DNA of 16,888 nucleotides from Candidatus Parvarchaeota archaeon (GCA_027366075.1 DAHXLI010000037.1:1-16888), one strand, 5' to 3'. Shown: positions 7,228-13,725, numbered from the stretch's first letter. Numbers and translations: made by a program. The notes: generated from the letters alone by a model not told the origin.

Positions 7228-7236
7228 CTTATATAT
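7228..7236 (+). promoter_or_regulatory. Putative TATA box for the small ORF at 7261
   Basis: CTTATATAT, preceded by the A-rich AAAAAGA (a BRE-like element), is centred about 28 bases before the ATG. The match to archaeal box A is strong, and the message would be leaderless. Confidence 0.6.
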
Positions 7237-7260
7237 TATCTCGAGTCTAATAATCTTTTT

Positions 7261-7593
7261 ATGACAGAAAAGTATTTGTCTATATTGGAAGAATCGCTTG
7301 ATGATGCGAAGAGAGGGCTCTCTCTAGTATTAATGAAAGGCTACGCTGCTGACATAAGCACGGTTAGGGCTAAATTCAAGTCCATGCTTTACAAGTCTTT
7401 GGAAAGACGGCTTATCACAGAAAACATGCCCTACGACGAAATGCGCAAATACCTTAACAGTGCACTTATAAGAGAAGTGAGTTCAGAATCTAAATATTCT
7501 GCCTACCTAAATCTTTTCGGGATAAATTTTAACATTGGCGTAATCGAAACAATCCAAACAGTGGCGAAGAAGCAAGGCATTTTAGAATGCTAG
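7261..7593 (+). CDS. Hypothetical small helical protein (110 aa)
   Basis: I do not recognise this family. The protein is soluble, with no signal peptide or membrane segment, and looks mostly alpha-helical: charged amphipathic stretches at about 3-25, 32-52, 57-75 and 78-110. The only Cys is the last residue (LEC). It has its own good promoter just upstream and is followed by a T6 run (7598-7603) 4 bases after the stop codon, so it seems to be a monocistronic unit between the S2P-like gene and the nucleoside hydrolase. The coding reality is supported by the promoter position, the codon use and the full open frame from the first ATG after the TATA box. Confidence 0.7.
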   Translation: MTEKYLSILEESLDDAKRGLSLVLMKGYAADISTVRAKFKSMLYKSLERRLITENMPYDEMRKYLNSALIREVSSESKYSAYLNLFGINFNIGVIETIQTVAKKQGILEC

Positions 7594-7597
7594 TTAA

Positions 7598-7603
7598 TTT
7601 TTT
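7598..7603 (+). terminator. T6 tract after the small ORF
   Basis: A run of six T in GTTAATTTTTTAATC lies 4 bases after the stop at 7593 and may terminate that transcript. The same AT-rich element is centred about 28 bases before the next ATG (7629), so it could equally be the TATA box of the nucleoside hydrolase gene; sequence alone cannot separate the two. Confidence 0.35.
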
Positions 7604-7628
7604 AATCTAAATAAAAAAAAGTGATTGC

Positions 7629-8555
7629 ATGAAATCAGTTATAATAAATTGTGACCCGGGCATAGACGATTCCTTAGCTATAATGCTGGCTGTCAGATCT
7701 AAAAAATTGGACATCGCGGGAATAACGACGACCTTTGGCAATACCTCGGTAGAAAAGACCACGGATAACGCTTTGGCGCTGCTTGAATACCTCGGTGCCA
7801 ACATACCCGTAGCGGAAGGAGCGGGCAAACCGACCGAAGGCAAGCGGGTAAAAGCAGATTATGTACATGGAGAAAACGGTTTTGCAGACATAGTGCTTCC
7901 ACATAAATCGCTATCTGTGCCGGAAAGCGCAGAAGATTTTATAATCCACAACCTAGAATCTGGCAGGATTGACACGATAATAAACACCGGCCCATTGACA
8001 AACATAATACTCGCTTTCAAAAAGAAACCAGAGATAATGAAGAAGCTGAAAACTTTGATAATAATGGGCGCGGCTATAACCGAACCGGGGAGCGTAACAC
8101 GGGTAGCCGAGTTCAATTTTTTCTGCGATCCTTACGCGGCAGAAGCGGTTTTACACACCGCTGTGAAAAAAGTGATTATACCCCGGGACATTACCCAGCG
8201 CGCTATACTAAAGCCATCTGACTTGTCCAGGTTTGGAGACAGCAAGACCGCTAAACTAGCTGTAAGGCTTATAAAATACTACCAAAAATTTTACATAAAC
8301 GTTTTAGGTCTGGAAGGGAATCCGTTGCCAGACGCGTTGACAGTAGGATATGCAATAAACAACGATTTTGTCGAGACGAAAGACATGGATATAGTGGTAG
8401 AAACGGACGGCGTACATACCCACGGCATGTCGATAGCAGAGAGAAGGGGCGGGATACATGAGAAAGAAGCGAAACCGAATGCGTCCGTTGGAATAAAAGT
8501 GAAGGCAGAAGAGTTCATAGACTATTTTATAAAAACGCTGTCGGAATCGGATTAA
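7629..8555 (+). CDS. Inosine-uridine preferring nucleoside hydrolase family protein
   Basis: The 308-residue protein has the length and motif order of nucleoside N-ribohydrolases, which split nucleosides into base and ribose. The N-terminal NCDPGIDDSLA supplies the Ca2+-binding Asp9, Asp13 and Asp14. Further signatures are VHGENGFAD (79-87), NTGPLTNI (119-126), EFNFFCDPYAA (161-171) and DALTVGYAI near 235, with Asp235 as the C-terminal calcium ligand. Two substrate-site positions differ from the Crithidia enzyme: the Asn of GNVTP is Ser155 here, and the catalytic His before the C-terminal Asp is Pro234. Activity may be kept with altered specificity, as leaving-group activation varies in this family. 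GTGAT at 7621-7625, 4 bases before the ATG region, can pair with the archaeal 16S 3' end. The likely role is nucleoside salvage. Confidence 0.9.
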   Translation: MKSVIINCDPGIDDSLAIMLAVRSKKLDIAGITTTFGNTSVEKTTDNALALLEYLGANIPVAEGAGKPTEGKRVKADYVHGENGFADIVLPHKSLSVPESAEDFIIHNLESGRIDTIINTGPLTNIILAFKKKPEIMKKLKTLIIMGAAITEPGSVTRVAEFNFFCDPYAAEAVLHTAVKKVIIPRDITQRAILKPSDLSRFGDSKTAKLAVRLIKYYQKFYINVLGLEGNPLPDALTVGYAINNDFVETKDMDIVVETDGVHTHGMSIAERRGGIHEKEAKPNASVGIKVKAEEFIDYFIKTLSESD

Positions 8556-8723
8556 AGGCCCTCTTAAAATGCGACTTGACTAACGAAGACGCATGATGGA
8601 TTGATAATGTATTCTATCGATGAAGCCGCCATAGTGCATAAGAGGTAACTTTATTTTGCCGGCACCGTGCATGATACTATAGTAAATCGTCTTTGAAGCC
8701 GCGATTTTTTATGTCTTAGAAAC

Positions 8724-8731
8724 TTTAAATA
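8724..8731 (+). promoter_or_regulatory. TATA box of the MNT-HEPN toxin-antitoxin operon
   Basis: TTTAAATA follows an A-rich GAAAC and is centred about 25 bases before the ATG at 8753. It is directly followed by an 18-base palindrome, so an operator-bound protein would cover the transcription start. Confidence 0.6.
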
Positions 8732-8733
8732 CT

Positions 8734-8751
8734 AGTATAACTTGTTATACT
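8734..8751 (+). promoter_or_regulatory. Perfect palindrome, putative antitoxin operator
   Basis: AGTATAAC-TT-GTTATACT is a perfect inverted repeat with 8-base arms, lying between the TATA box and the start codon one base downstream. Its position over the expected transcription start, together with the ribbon-helix-helix domain encoded by the gene that follows, suggests autorepression by the antitoxin. Confidence 0.55.
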
Positions 8752-8752
8752 T

Positions 8753-9244
8753 ATGAACGTGAGCATAAAAAATATCGATGAAACGGCATTCAGAAAATTG
8801 AAAGCCACCGCCGCAGAACAAGGAAAAAGCATGGGGGCTGCCCTAACCGAAGCCATATTTGCTTGGGTAAACAAGAGCTCAGAGATCTTAAATGGAATCG
8901 ATAATGTCGTAAAAAAGGCGCGACTGGACAGCGAGATCATAGCGATTATTCTTTTTGGGAGTTACGCAAGACAAGAAAAAGATTTTAGGGACGTCGATAT
9001 CGCATTGCTGCTCAAGGAACCCATAAAGGCTGGCATAAAAAAAGCCTCAGAATACTGGGTATCAGACATATTTGATGTTTCTATCCTAAATAGTTTACCT
9101 CTTAACGTGGCGTCGAGAGTGCTCGAGGAGGGGAAAGTATTGTACGTATCCGATATGGAATCGCTGCAAAAGTTTTCGAACAAAATCGCCAGGGACTGGT
9201 CGGATTTTAAGCCGCTTTATATGGAGCAGATAGCCTTAGATTGA
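8753..9244 (+). CDS. Ribbon-helix-helix/MNT nucleotidyltransferase fusion, antitoxin of the HEPN/MNT module
   Basis: The 163-residue protein has two parts. Residues 1-40 (NVSIKNIDETAFRKLKATAA, then a GKSMGAALTEAI helix) look like a FitA/VapB-type ribbon-helix-helix DNA-binding domain. From about 60 on is a minimal nucleotidyltransferase: GSYARQEKDFRDVDIALLL with Gly69-Ser70, Asp80 and Asp82 (GS-x9-DxD, one residue shorter than the usual x10), and a third acidic strand at IFDVSIL (Asp108) followed by LPLNVASRVLEEGKVLY, typical of MntA. In known MntA/HepT pairs the antitoxin transfers AMP to a tyrosine of the HEPN toxin and silences it. The HEPN gene begins 1 base after this stop. The N-terminal DNA-binding fusion is unusual for MntA and fits with the palindrome directly upstream. 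Confidence 0.88.
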   Translation: MNVSIKNIDETAFRKLKATAAEQGKSMGAALTEAIFAWVNKSSEILNGIDNVVKKARLDSEIIAIILFGSYARQEKDFRDVDIALLLKEPIKAGIKKASEYWVSDIFDVSILNSLPLNVASRVLEEGKVLYVSDMESLQKFSNKIARDWSDFKPLYMEQIALD

Positions 9245-9245
9245 T

Positions 9246-9668
9246 ATGGATGCCATCGCAAAGAACAGAATCGAAGAAAAGCTAGCTAGGCTGGATGAGA
9301 CGCTTTCCACAATGGAAAAAATAGTCCCAAAAAGCTACGCAGATTACGAAAAGGCGGGAAAGACCCTTAAATGGGACGTTGAACGAGGATTGCAATTGAT
9401 AAGCGAAATGGAGATGGACATCGCCGTAGTGCTGTTTAAAACCTTTAAAAAAGGGGTAGCGGGAGAAGAGACTTCTATACTTACCGCACTGTCTAAAGAG
9501 CTTGGAGACGACATGGTAGACCACTTAAAATCGAGAAGAAAACTCAGGAACGCTTTGGTACATGACTATGCAATCAATAACGATAAAGATGCGTTTAGCC
9601 AGGCTTCCGATTTCAGCGACATAAAAAAATATAAGACAAAAGTGAAGGAAGTAATCACCAAGTTCTAA
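9246..9668 (+). CDS. HepT-like HEPN ribonuclease toxin
   Basis: This 140-residue all-helical protein has the length and architecture of HepT. The catalytic motif RX4HXY is visible as RNALVHDY: Arg101, His106 and Tyr108. Arg and His form the RNase active site in HEPN dimers, and the Tyr is the residue modified by MntA in characterised pairs. A second family trait is the helix LQLISEMEMDIA (about 49-60), which in HepT forms part of the dimer core. It directly follows the nucleotidyltransferase antitoxin (1-base gap) and shares its promoter. The module may act as an anti-phage or stress-response toxin-antitoxin system; that role is inferred from the family. All key residues are intact, so the toxin should be active. 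Confidence 0.88.
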   Translation: MDAIAKNRIEEKLARLDETLSTMEKIVPKSYADYEKAGKTLKWDVERGLQLISEMEMDIAVVLFKTFKKGVAGEETSILTALSKELGDDMVDHLKSRRKLRNALVHDYAINNDKDAFSQASDFSDIKKYKTKVKEVITKF

Positions 9669-9901
9669 CTTTCAATAAACAAATAAGAATTAGGAAGTGT
9701 AACCTATAAAAATAACTAAAGTCAAAGTTTCGTTAGAATCCTTTGGCAAAAGAGTAAACTGCCATAAACCGCAACATATCCGGATTTAGGCTTTATACGA
9801 CTAACTGACACTCATCCTTAGCTAGGCAAGGAAGACAAAATCATAAATTTTTTTATGCTGACCACAATAATCCGAAATATAATTTAAAGTTTTTGGTTAT
9901 C

Positions 9902-9963
9902 TCCGCATTGCCCAGTATAATTGTTATGGAGTGTTTGCTCCACAAAACCAAGGCGGATTTTTT
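9902..9963 (+). ncRNA. Candidate small structured RNA
   Basis: TCCGCATTG (9902-9910) can pair with CAAGGCGGA (9949-9957) with one mismatch, and is followed at once by a T6 run (9958-9963). Inside, TGGAG (9927) and CTCCA (9938) form a 5-bp hairpin with a 6-base loop. A TATA-like AATATAATTTAA at about 9876-9887 is 25-30 bases before the stem. The combination resembles a short terminated RNA of about 60 bases, but no family is recognised and chance in AT-rich DNA is possible. Confidence 0.22.
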
Positions 9964-10173
9964 ACCGTATATTATTTATTGTCATCCCGAAATTGTAAAT
10001 AACCGGCAAGATTTTTACCTTTATAAGCGGTTTTTACTATAGAACTTGGCCCAGTCTTCGTCTCCTTCTGACACCAACATCCATTTATTTATTCCTTTGT
10101 TATTACTTTTCGTACAAGGCATTTTATCTACGTTTATATTGCATAGCAAATTTTTGCGGCTTTTACTTCTTTT

Positions 10174-10188
10174 TATAACGCCGTTATA
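10174..10188 (+). promoter_or_regulatory. Palindromic putative operator of the suf operon
   Basis: TATAACG-C-CGTTATA is a perfect inverted repeat with 7-base arms directly upstream of, and touching, the TATA box. This is where a repressor would block TBP/TFB binding. The first gene downstream encodes an HTH protein, so autoregulation is the simplest reading. Confidence 0.5.
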
Positions 10189-10196
10189 TTTATAAG
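10189..10196 (+). promoter_or_regulatory. TATA box of the regulator-sufCBD operon
   Basis: TTTATAAG is centred about 32 bases before the ATG at 10224, so the transcript would have a leader of only a few bases. The GCC(G) and A+T pattern around it fits archaeal box A. Confidence 0.5.
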
Positions 10197-10223
10197 CCGC
10201 GCAATTATTAGAATAATAAGAAT

Positions 10224-10598
10224 ATGCCAGAATTGTTCTGTAAAAAGACTTTGAATGAGATAGTTCCTTCCGCAAGGGCGATATTAACAGAAAAACTCTT
10301 AGACAGGAAAATTAAACAAGAGGAAATAGCCGACCTTCTAAATGTAACGCAGCCTGCGATATCCCAATACAATAAGAAATTACGGGGCAATATTTTGTTG
10401 GAAATGAAAACAAATAATAGATTATCGGCTTACTTTGATAAACTTGCTGGCGAGTTACTAAATGGGAAAGTCGATATAAATTTCAAGACCTGCGAGATAT
10501 GCGAAAAAACAAGGGCATCGGGCACTATACATAAAAAAGACATGACTCCGTTCATATGCCTTGTAGAAATGGCGGAGAAGAGGGATTTTCATGCTTGA
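10224..10598 (+). CDS. COG2522-like HTH transcriptional regulator with a cysteine cluster, head of the suf operon
   Basis: This 124-residue protein starts with an N-terminal helix (ELFCKKTLNEIVPSARAIL). It continues with an XRE-like helix-turn-helix, EEIADLLNVTQPAISQYNKK (about 33-52), ending in the RGN that follows it in archaeal COG2522 regulators. The C-terminal part has TCEICEK (Cys90, Cys93) and PFICLVE (Cys112), which with Cys6 gives four cysteines that could bind a Fe-S cluster or zinc. The family is known in archaea as predicted regulators; a function in sensing iron-sulfur status is my inference from the cysteines and from sufC, which begins inside the last codons of this gene (8-base overlap). 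It would be a functional analogue of SufR or IscR. A palindrome sits at its promoter. Confidence 0.8.
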   Translation: MPELFCKKTLNEIVPSARAILTEKLLDRKIKQEEIADLLNVTQPAISQYNKKLRGNILLEMKTNNRLSAYFDKLAGELLNGKVDINFKTCEICEKTRASGTIHKKDMTPFICLVEMAEKRDFHA

Positions 10599-11298
10599 GA
10601 TAAGAGATTTAAGCGTTTCTGTAGGAGATAAACAGATACTTAACAAGGTAAGCCTTTTTATGGAGCTGGGTAAAAAAATAATACTTATGGGCCCAAATGG
10701 AAGCGGGAAAAGCACTGTGTGCAAGACTTTAATGGGCGACACATCTTACTCTGTAACTAGCGGTAGCATAATCTTAGATGGAGAGAACATTACTAAGCTG
10801 CCAGCGAATGAAAAATCAAAGAAAGGCCTCTTTATGATATTCCAGGAGCCGCAGGGTGTCGAAGGTTTGAATTCTCTTAGGTTTGTCAGGGCGGCGTATC
10901 AAAAAATGAAAGGTAGTGCTTCGGATTTTTCGCAAAATCTAGATGCGGTCGTAAAAAAGATGAATTTCGATAGAGAGATACTATCTAGAAACTTAAACAC
11001 TACTTCGTCGGGTGGCGAGAAAAAGAAACTAGAAGTATTACAGATGCTTCTTTTCAAGCCAAAGTACGCGCTAGTGGACGAATTTGACTCTGGTCTAGAC
11101 GTAGACAGCCTAAAATCAATTTCAGAACTGATAAATGAATCCGATTCTGGTTTCCTTATAGTAACTCACAATCCAACCGTTTTCAAGTATCTAAATGTTG
11201 ATCAAGTCAATATAATAAAAAACGGGAGAATAGAGGCTTCCGGTGGAAAAGAGATGGCTGCTAAAATAGAGAAGGAAGGTTTTGTATGGATGGACTAG
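10591..11298 (+). CDS. sufC: Fe-S cluster assembly ATPase SufC
   Basis: SufC is the ABC-type ATPase of the SufBCD scaffold, driving the conformational change in SufB-SufD that accompanies cluster assembly in the cytoplasm. Visible motifs are Walker A GPNGSGKST (34-42), Q-loop Gln85 in IFQEP, the signature SSGGEKKKLEVLQ (139-151, the SufC version of LSGGQ), Walker B ALVDEFDSGLDVDSL (160-174) and the H-loop VTHN with His193. The SGLDVDSL D-loop is the classic SufC form. At 235 residues the length is slightly below the usual 245-250. Its start overlaps the regulator gene by 8 bases, and sufB follows directly, so the four genes form one operon. Confidence 0.96.
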   Translation: MLEIRDLSVSVGDKQILNKVSLFMELGKKIILMGPNGSGKSTVCKTLMGDTSYSVTSGSIILDGENITKLPANEKSKKGLFMIFQEPQGVEGLNSLRFVRAAYQKMKGSASDFSQNLDAVVKKMNFDREILSRNLNTTSSGGEKKKLEVLQMLLFKPKYALVDEFDSGLDVDSLKSISELINESDSGFLIVTHNPTVFKYLNVDQVNIIKNGRIEASGGKEMAAKIEKEGFVWMD

Positions 11299-11315
11299 AG
11301 AAAGTACAGGAATTA

Positions 11316-11322
11316 AGAGGAG
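11316..11322 (+). promoter_or_regulatory. Shine-Dalgarno sequence that sets the sufB start
   Basis: AGAGGAG ends 5 bases before the ATG at 11328. It is the strongest ribosome binding site in this operon and favours 11328 over the earlier in-frame ATG at 11286, which lies inside the end of sufC. Confidence 0.5.
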
Positions 11323-11327
11323 TCGGA

Positions 11328-12722
11328 ATGGATTATAAGTTCGGTTTTCATACAGATACAAAATACCGGCGTGATTTTGGCACAGGAATAAGTGAAGAGC
11401 TTATAAGAGAAATCTCAAAAATAAAGAAAGAACCAGGATGGATGCTTAAACTCAGATTAGATTCTTACGCAGAGTTCCTTAGAAGGCCTACGCCAACATG
11501 GGGTTATCCAAAGTTAGACGAGGATATGGATTTCAGTAAATTTTATTATTATTCTCCGCCGAATGCGGACTTAACAAACGATTGGGAAAAAGTCCCAAAG
11601 GAAATAAAGGATACCTACGAAAAAATAGGAGTTCCAGAAGCAGAAAGAAAGATACTTGCGGGGTCGCTAAGCGTATTCGATTCGGATAGTGTAGTATCAA
11701 AGTTAAGAAAAGAATGGGCTGACAAAGGAGTAATCTTCACAGACATCGACACGGCCTTAAAAGAGCACCCAGATTTAGTCAAAAAATATTTCATGCACGC
11801 AGTCCCGTTTACGGATAATAAATTTGCAGCGTTGCATGGTGCAGTATGGAGTGGGGGGCCGTGTGTTTACATCCCGCCAGGCGTAAAGATAACGACGCCG
11901 CTTCAAACTTACTTTAGAATGAATAGAAAAGAAGGCGCCCAATTCGAGCACACCTTGATAATCGCAGACGAAGGAAGTGAGGTAACATATATAGAAGGTT
12001 GTAGCGCGGCGATTTATGAACCGGATAGCAAAGCCTTGCACGCCGCCATAGTAGAAGTTTTCGTAAATAAAGGTGCAAAAGTAAAATTCATATCAGCAGA
12101 AAATTGGAGTAGGAATGTCTATAACCTAAACACAAAACGCGCGATAGTTGGAGAAAAAGGACATATGGAATGGGTAGAAGCAACCCTCGGCTCAAAGGTT
12201 ACAATGCTCTACCCTGCTTCTTATCTTATAGGAGAAGGAGCGAGCAGCTCAAACCTGACGGTTTCGTTCGCGCAACCGGGGACATGGAAAGACAGCGGTT
12301 CCAAAGTTATAATGTCCGCGCCAAACCAAAGCGCAAAGATAATCTCCAAATCGATAAGCATGAGCGGAGGCACGGCAGTATATCGAGGGCTACTTAGAAT
12401 AAATAAGAATGCGACTAATTCAAAAGCGTACACCCAGTGTGATTCATTGCTTCTAGAAGACAATGCGGTAACGGCTGCATTTCCGCATAATGAAGTCCTT
12501 AGCCCAACTGCAAAAGTGTATCACGAGGCGACAGTGGGGAAAATATCCAAGGATAAACTGTTTTACCTCATGTCTAGGGGGCTAACGGAAGCTCAGGCAA
12601 GATCTTTGATAGTATTGGGGTTCTTGGATTCCGTTCTTAAAGAGATACCTTTAGAGTTCGCCGTTGAGATAAACAAGCTAATAGAGACCGAAATTTCCGC
12701 ATTACCCGGTGCGACGGGATAA
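11328..12722 (+). CDS. sufB: Fe-S cluster assembly scaffold protein SufB
   Basis: SufB is the cluster-building subunit of the SufBCD complex. With this start the protein has 464 residues, beginning MDYKFGFH as many archaeal SufB do; a start at 11286 would add 14 residues. The beta-helix core shows GPCVYIPPGV, ADEGSEVTYIEGCSA, FISAENWSRNVYNLNTKR and SKSISMSGGTAVYRG. Functional residues recognised from E. coli SufB are kept: the Cys of IEGCSA (Cys225, equivalent to Cys254), the Cys of QCDSLLL (Cys371, equivalent to Cys405) and the Glu of HEAT (Glu400, equivalent to Glu434). The C-terminal helical domain has DKLFYLMSRGLTEAQA, which binds SufC. SufS, SufE/U and SufA are not encoded nearby, so the sulfur donor must come from elsewhere. 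Confidence 0.96.
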   Translation: MDYKFGFHTDTKYRRDFGTGISEELIREISKIKKEPGWMLKLRLDSYAEFLRRPTPTWGYPKLDEDMDFSKFYYYSPPNADLTNDWEKVPKEIKDTYEKIGVPEAERKILAGSLSVFDSDSVVSKLRKEWADKGVIFTDIDTALKEHPDLVKKYFMHAVPFTDNKFAALHGAVWSGGPCVYIPPGVKITTPLQTYFRMNRKEGAQFEHTLIIADEGSEVTYIEGCSAAIYEPDSKALHAAIVEVFVNKGAKVKFISAENWSRNVYNLNTKRAIVGEKGHMEWVEATLGSKVTMLYPASYLIGEGASSSNLTVSFAQPGTWKDSGSKVIMSAPNQSAKIISKSISMSGGTAVYRGLLRINKNATNSKAYTQCDSLLLEDNAVTAAFPHNEVLSPTAKVYHEATVGKISKDKLFYLMSRGLTEAQARSLIVLGFLDSVLKEIPLEFAVEINKLIETEISALPGATG

Positions 12723-12732
12723 AAGCCATATT

Positions 12733-13695
12733 ATGAAGAAAATGGGCGCCATAATAAAGGAAAACGATATTGAATCGGAGCGAAAGAAGGAATGGAGAGA
12801 TTCACCAACTGTAAAGGCATACACCGATTTCTCTAAGCTCGATATTTCTGACTTTAACGTGACAGAAAAGGTCTTACCGAAAGAAAGAGGCGCATTTGAA
12901 AATTCTAACTATCAAGAGTTTTTTGAGGGAGTAAATGAAACGCCACTAAACATAATAAGAAAATTCCAAAATTTAAACTTGACTGGAGAAGTAGACGGAG
13001 ACGGCGTACTTGAATTTGGAAAAAACGATTCACTTTTAGGCTCGATAAAGGTAAGAATGCGGAAAAATTCTAGGCTAAAAATATCAATGGGAGACTACAA
13101 GCTATCCTTCATAACCTTATTTATCGAATGCGAAGCGGGCTCAAATAATCAATTGGAATTGGAGTCAAATGGCTGTGGGATAACTTATGCTAGAATAAAA
13201 GAAACGCTTCGAGACAACGCAAAACTTTCCATTATAAACAAGCACATAAAAGATTCTTTCCTTTTTTTGTATGGAGATTGCGACCTGGGCGAGAATGCTT
13301 CGGTAGACTCTAAGATATATGTGTATGCTGATGAAGGCGCGCATTACGATTGCGTGCAAAATGTGCTCCATTCTGGCTTCGGCAGCAAGTCAAACGTCAG
13401 CGGGCGCGGGGTAGTAGACGGACCATCTTCATTAATATTCCGAGGAATGCTAAAAATACACAAAGAAAAATGCAGTGGAAATTTCGAAACCAAGACCATA
13501 AACCTAAGTGATGGAGATGCGTTTACCGACTCTGTCCCTATGCTTGATATAAAAGCCACGAATGTATCCGCAAGGCACTCTTCAGCTATAGAAGATATAG
13601 ACAAAGCAGAGCTTTTCTACCTTGCCTCTAGAGGTTTCTCTGAAAAAGAGGCGTCAAAACTAATAATAGACTCGATGTTAAACCTAACGGATTAA
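12733..13695 (+). CDS. sufD: Fe-S cluster assembly protein SufD
   Basis: SufD is the SufB paralogue that pairs with it in the SufBC2D complex. I start at ATG 12733, 10 bases after the sufB stop (320 residues); an in-frame GTG at 12709 inside sufB is possible but has no ribosome binding site. The N-terminal helical part has WRDSPTVKAYTDFSKL; the beta-helix is weakly conserved, as usual for archaeal SufD. The C-terminal signatures are clear: SLIFRGMLKI, INLSDGDAFTDSVPMLDIKA, SARHSSAIEDIDKAELFYLASRGFSEKEA. The His of SARHSS corresponds to E. coli SufD His360, a residue needed for assembly. SufB-type Cys and HEAT are replaced (RHSSA), which separates it from SufB. Confidence 0.93.
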   Translation: MKKMGAIIKENDIESERKKEWRDSPTVKAYTDFSKLDISDFNVTEKVLPKERGAFENSNYQEFFEGVNETPLNIIRKFQNLNLTGEVDGDGVLEFGKNDSLLGSIKVRMRKNSRLKISMGDYKLSFITLFIECEAGSNNQLELESNGCGITYARIKETLRDNAKLSIINKHIKDSFLFLYGDCDLGENASVDSKIYVYADEGAHYDCVQNVLHSGFGSKSNVSGRGVVDGPSSLIFRGMLKIHKEKCSGNFETKTINLSDGDAFTDSVPMLDIKATNVSARHSSAIEDIDKAELFYLASRGFSEKEASKLIIDSMLNLTD

Positions 13696-13697
13696 CA

Positions 13698-13707
13698 TTA
13701 AATATTA
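13698..13707 (+). promoter_or_regulatory. Putative TATA box for the HAD phosphatase gene
   Basis: TTAAATATTA starts 2 bases after the sufD stop and is centred about 24 bases before the ATG at 13726. The spacing supports a leaderless transcript starting at that ATG and disfavours the GTG at 13711. Confidence 0.45.
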
Positions 13708-13725
13708 AGCGTGCTATCCTACCAA

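Larger units (their letters stand above)
8556..8752. other. Intergenic region upstream of the toxin-antitoxin module
   Basis: This 197-base spacer ends in the promoter and palindromic operator of the MNT-HEPN operon. In the rest I see no gene, tRNA or clear C/D box RNA. GAAGCCGC occurs twice (about 8621 and 8693), which may be chance. Confidence 0.4.
9669..10223. other. 555-base AT-rich gene-free region between hepT and the suf regulator
   Basis: I see no convincing protein gene. Notable items are a palindrome CATAAA-TTTT-TTTATG at 9842-9857 that could terminate hepT transcription, a candidate stem-loop RNA at 9902-9963, and the promoter/operator of the next operon at 10174-10196. An 84-codon frame on the minus strand (10021-10275) overlaps the HTH gene and is probably not real. 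The region is richer in A+T than its neighbours. Confidence 0.45.

Noticed and set aside
8580..8640. C/D box-like words ATGATGG and CGATGAA in the spacer before the toxin-antitoxin module
   Set aside because: Both deviate from the C box and no matching CUGA D boxes are present at the right distances.
10021..10275. 84-codon open frame on the minus strand in the spacer before the suf regulator
   Set aside because: It starts inside the oppositely oriented HTH gene, has low-complexity Lys/Asn/Ser composition, no promoter or ribosome binding site on that strand, and crosses the suf promoter.
11286..11327. Earlier ATG for sufB overlapping sufC
   Set aside because: Possible, but it adds residues not typical of SufB, while the ATG at 11328 has AGAGGAG just upstream. 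Both starts share the same stop.
12709..12732. GTG start for sufD within the end of sufB
   Set aside because: The ATG at 12733 follows the sufB stop by 10 bases, and the extra N-terminal residues from the GTG are not family-like.
13711..13725. GTG start for the HAD phosphatase
   Set aside because: It would lie only 4 bases after the TATA-like box; the ATG at 13726 has leaderless spacing and opens directly with motif I.
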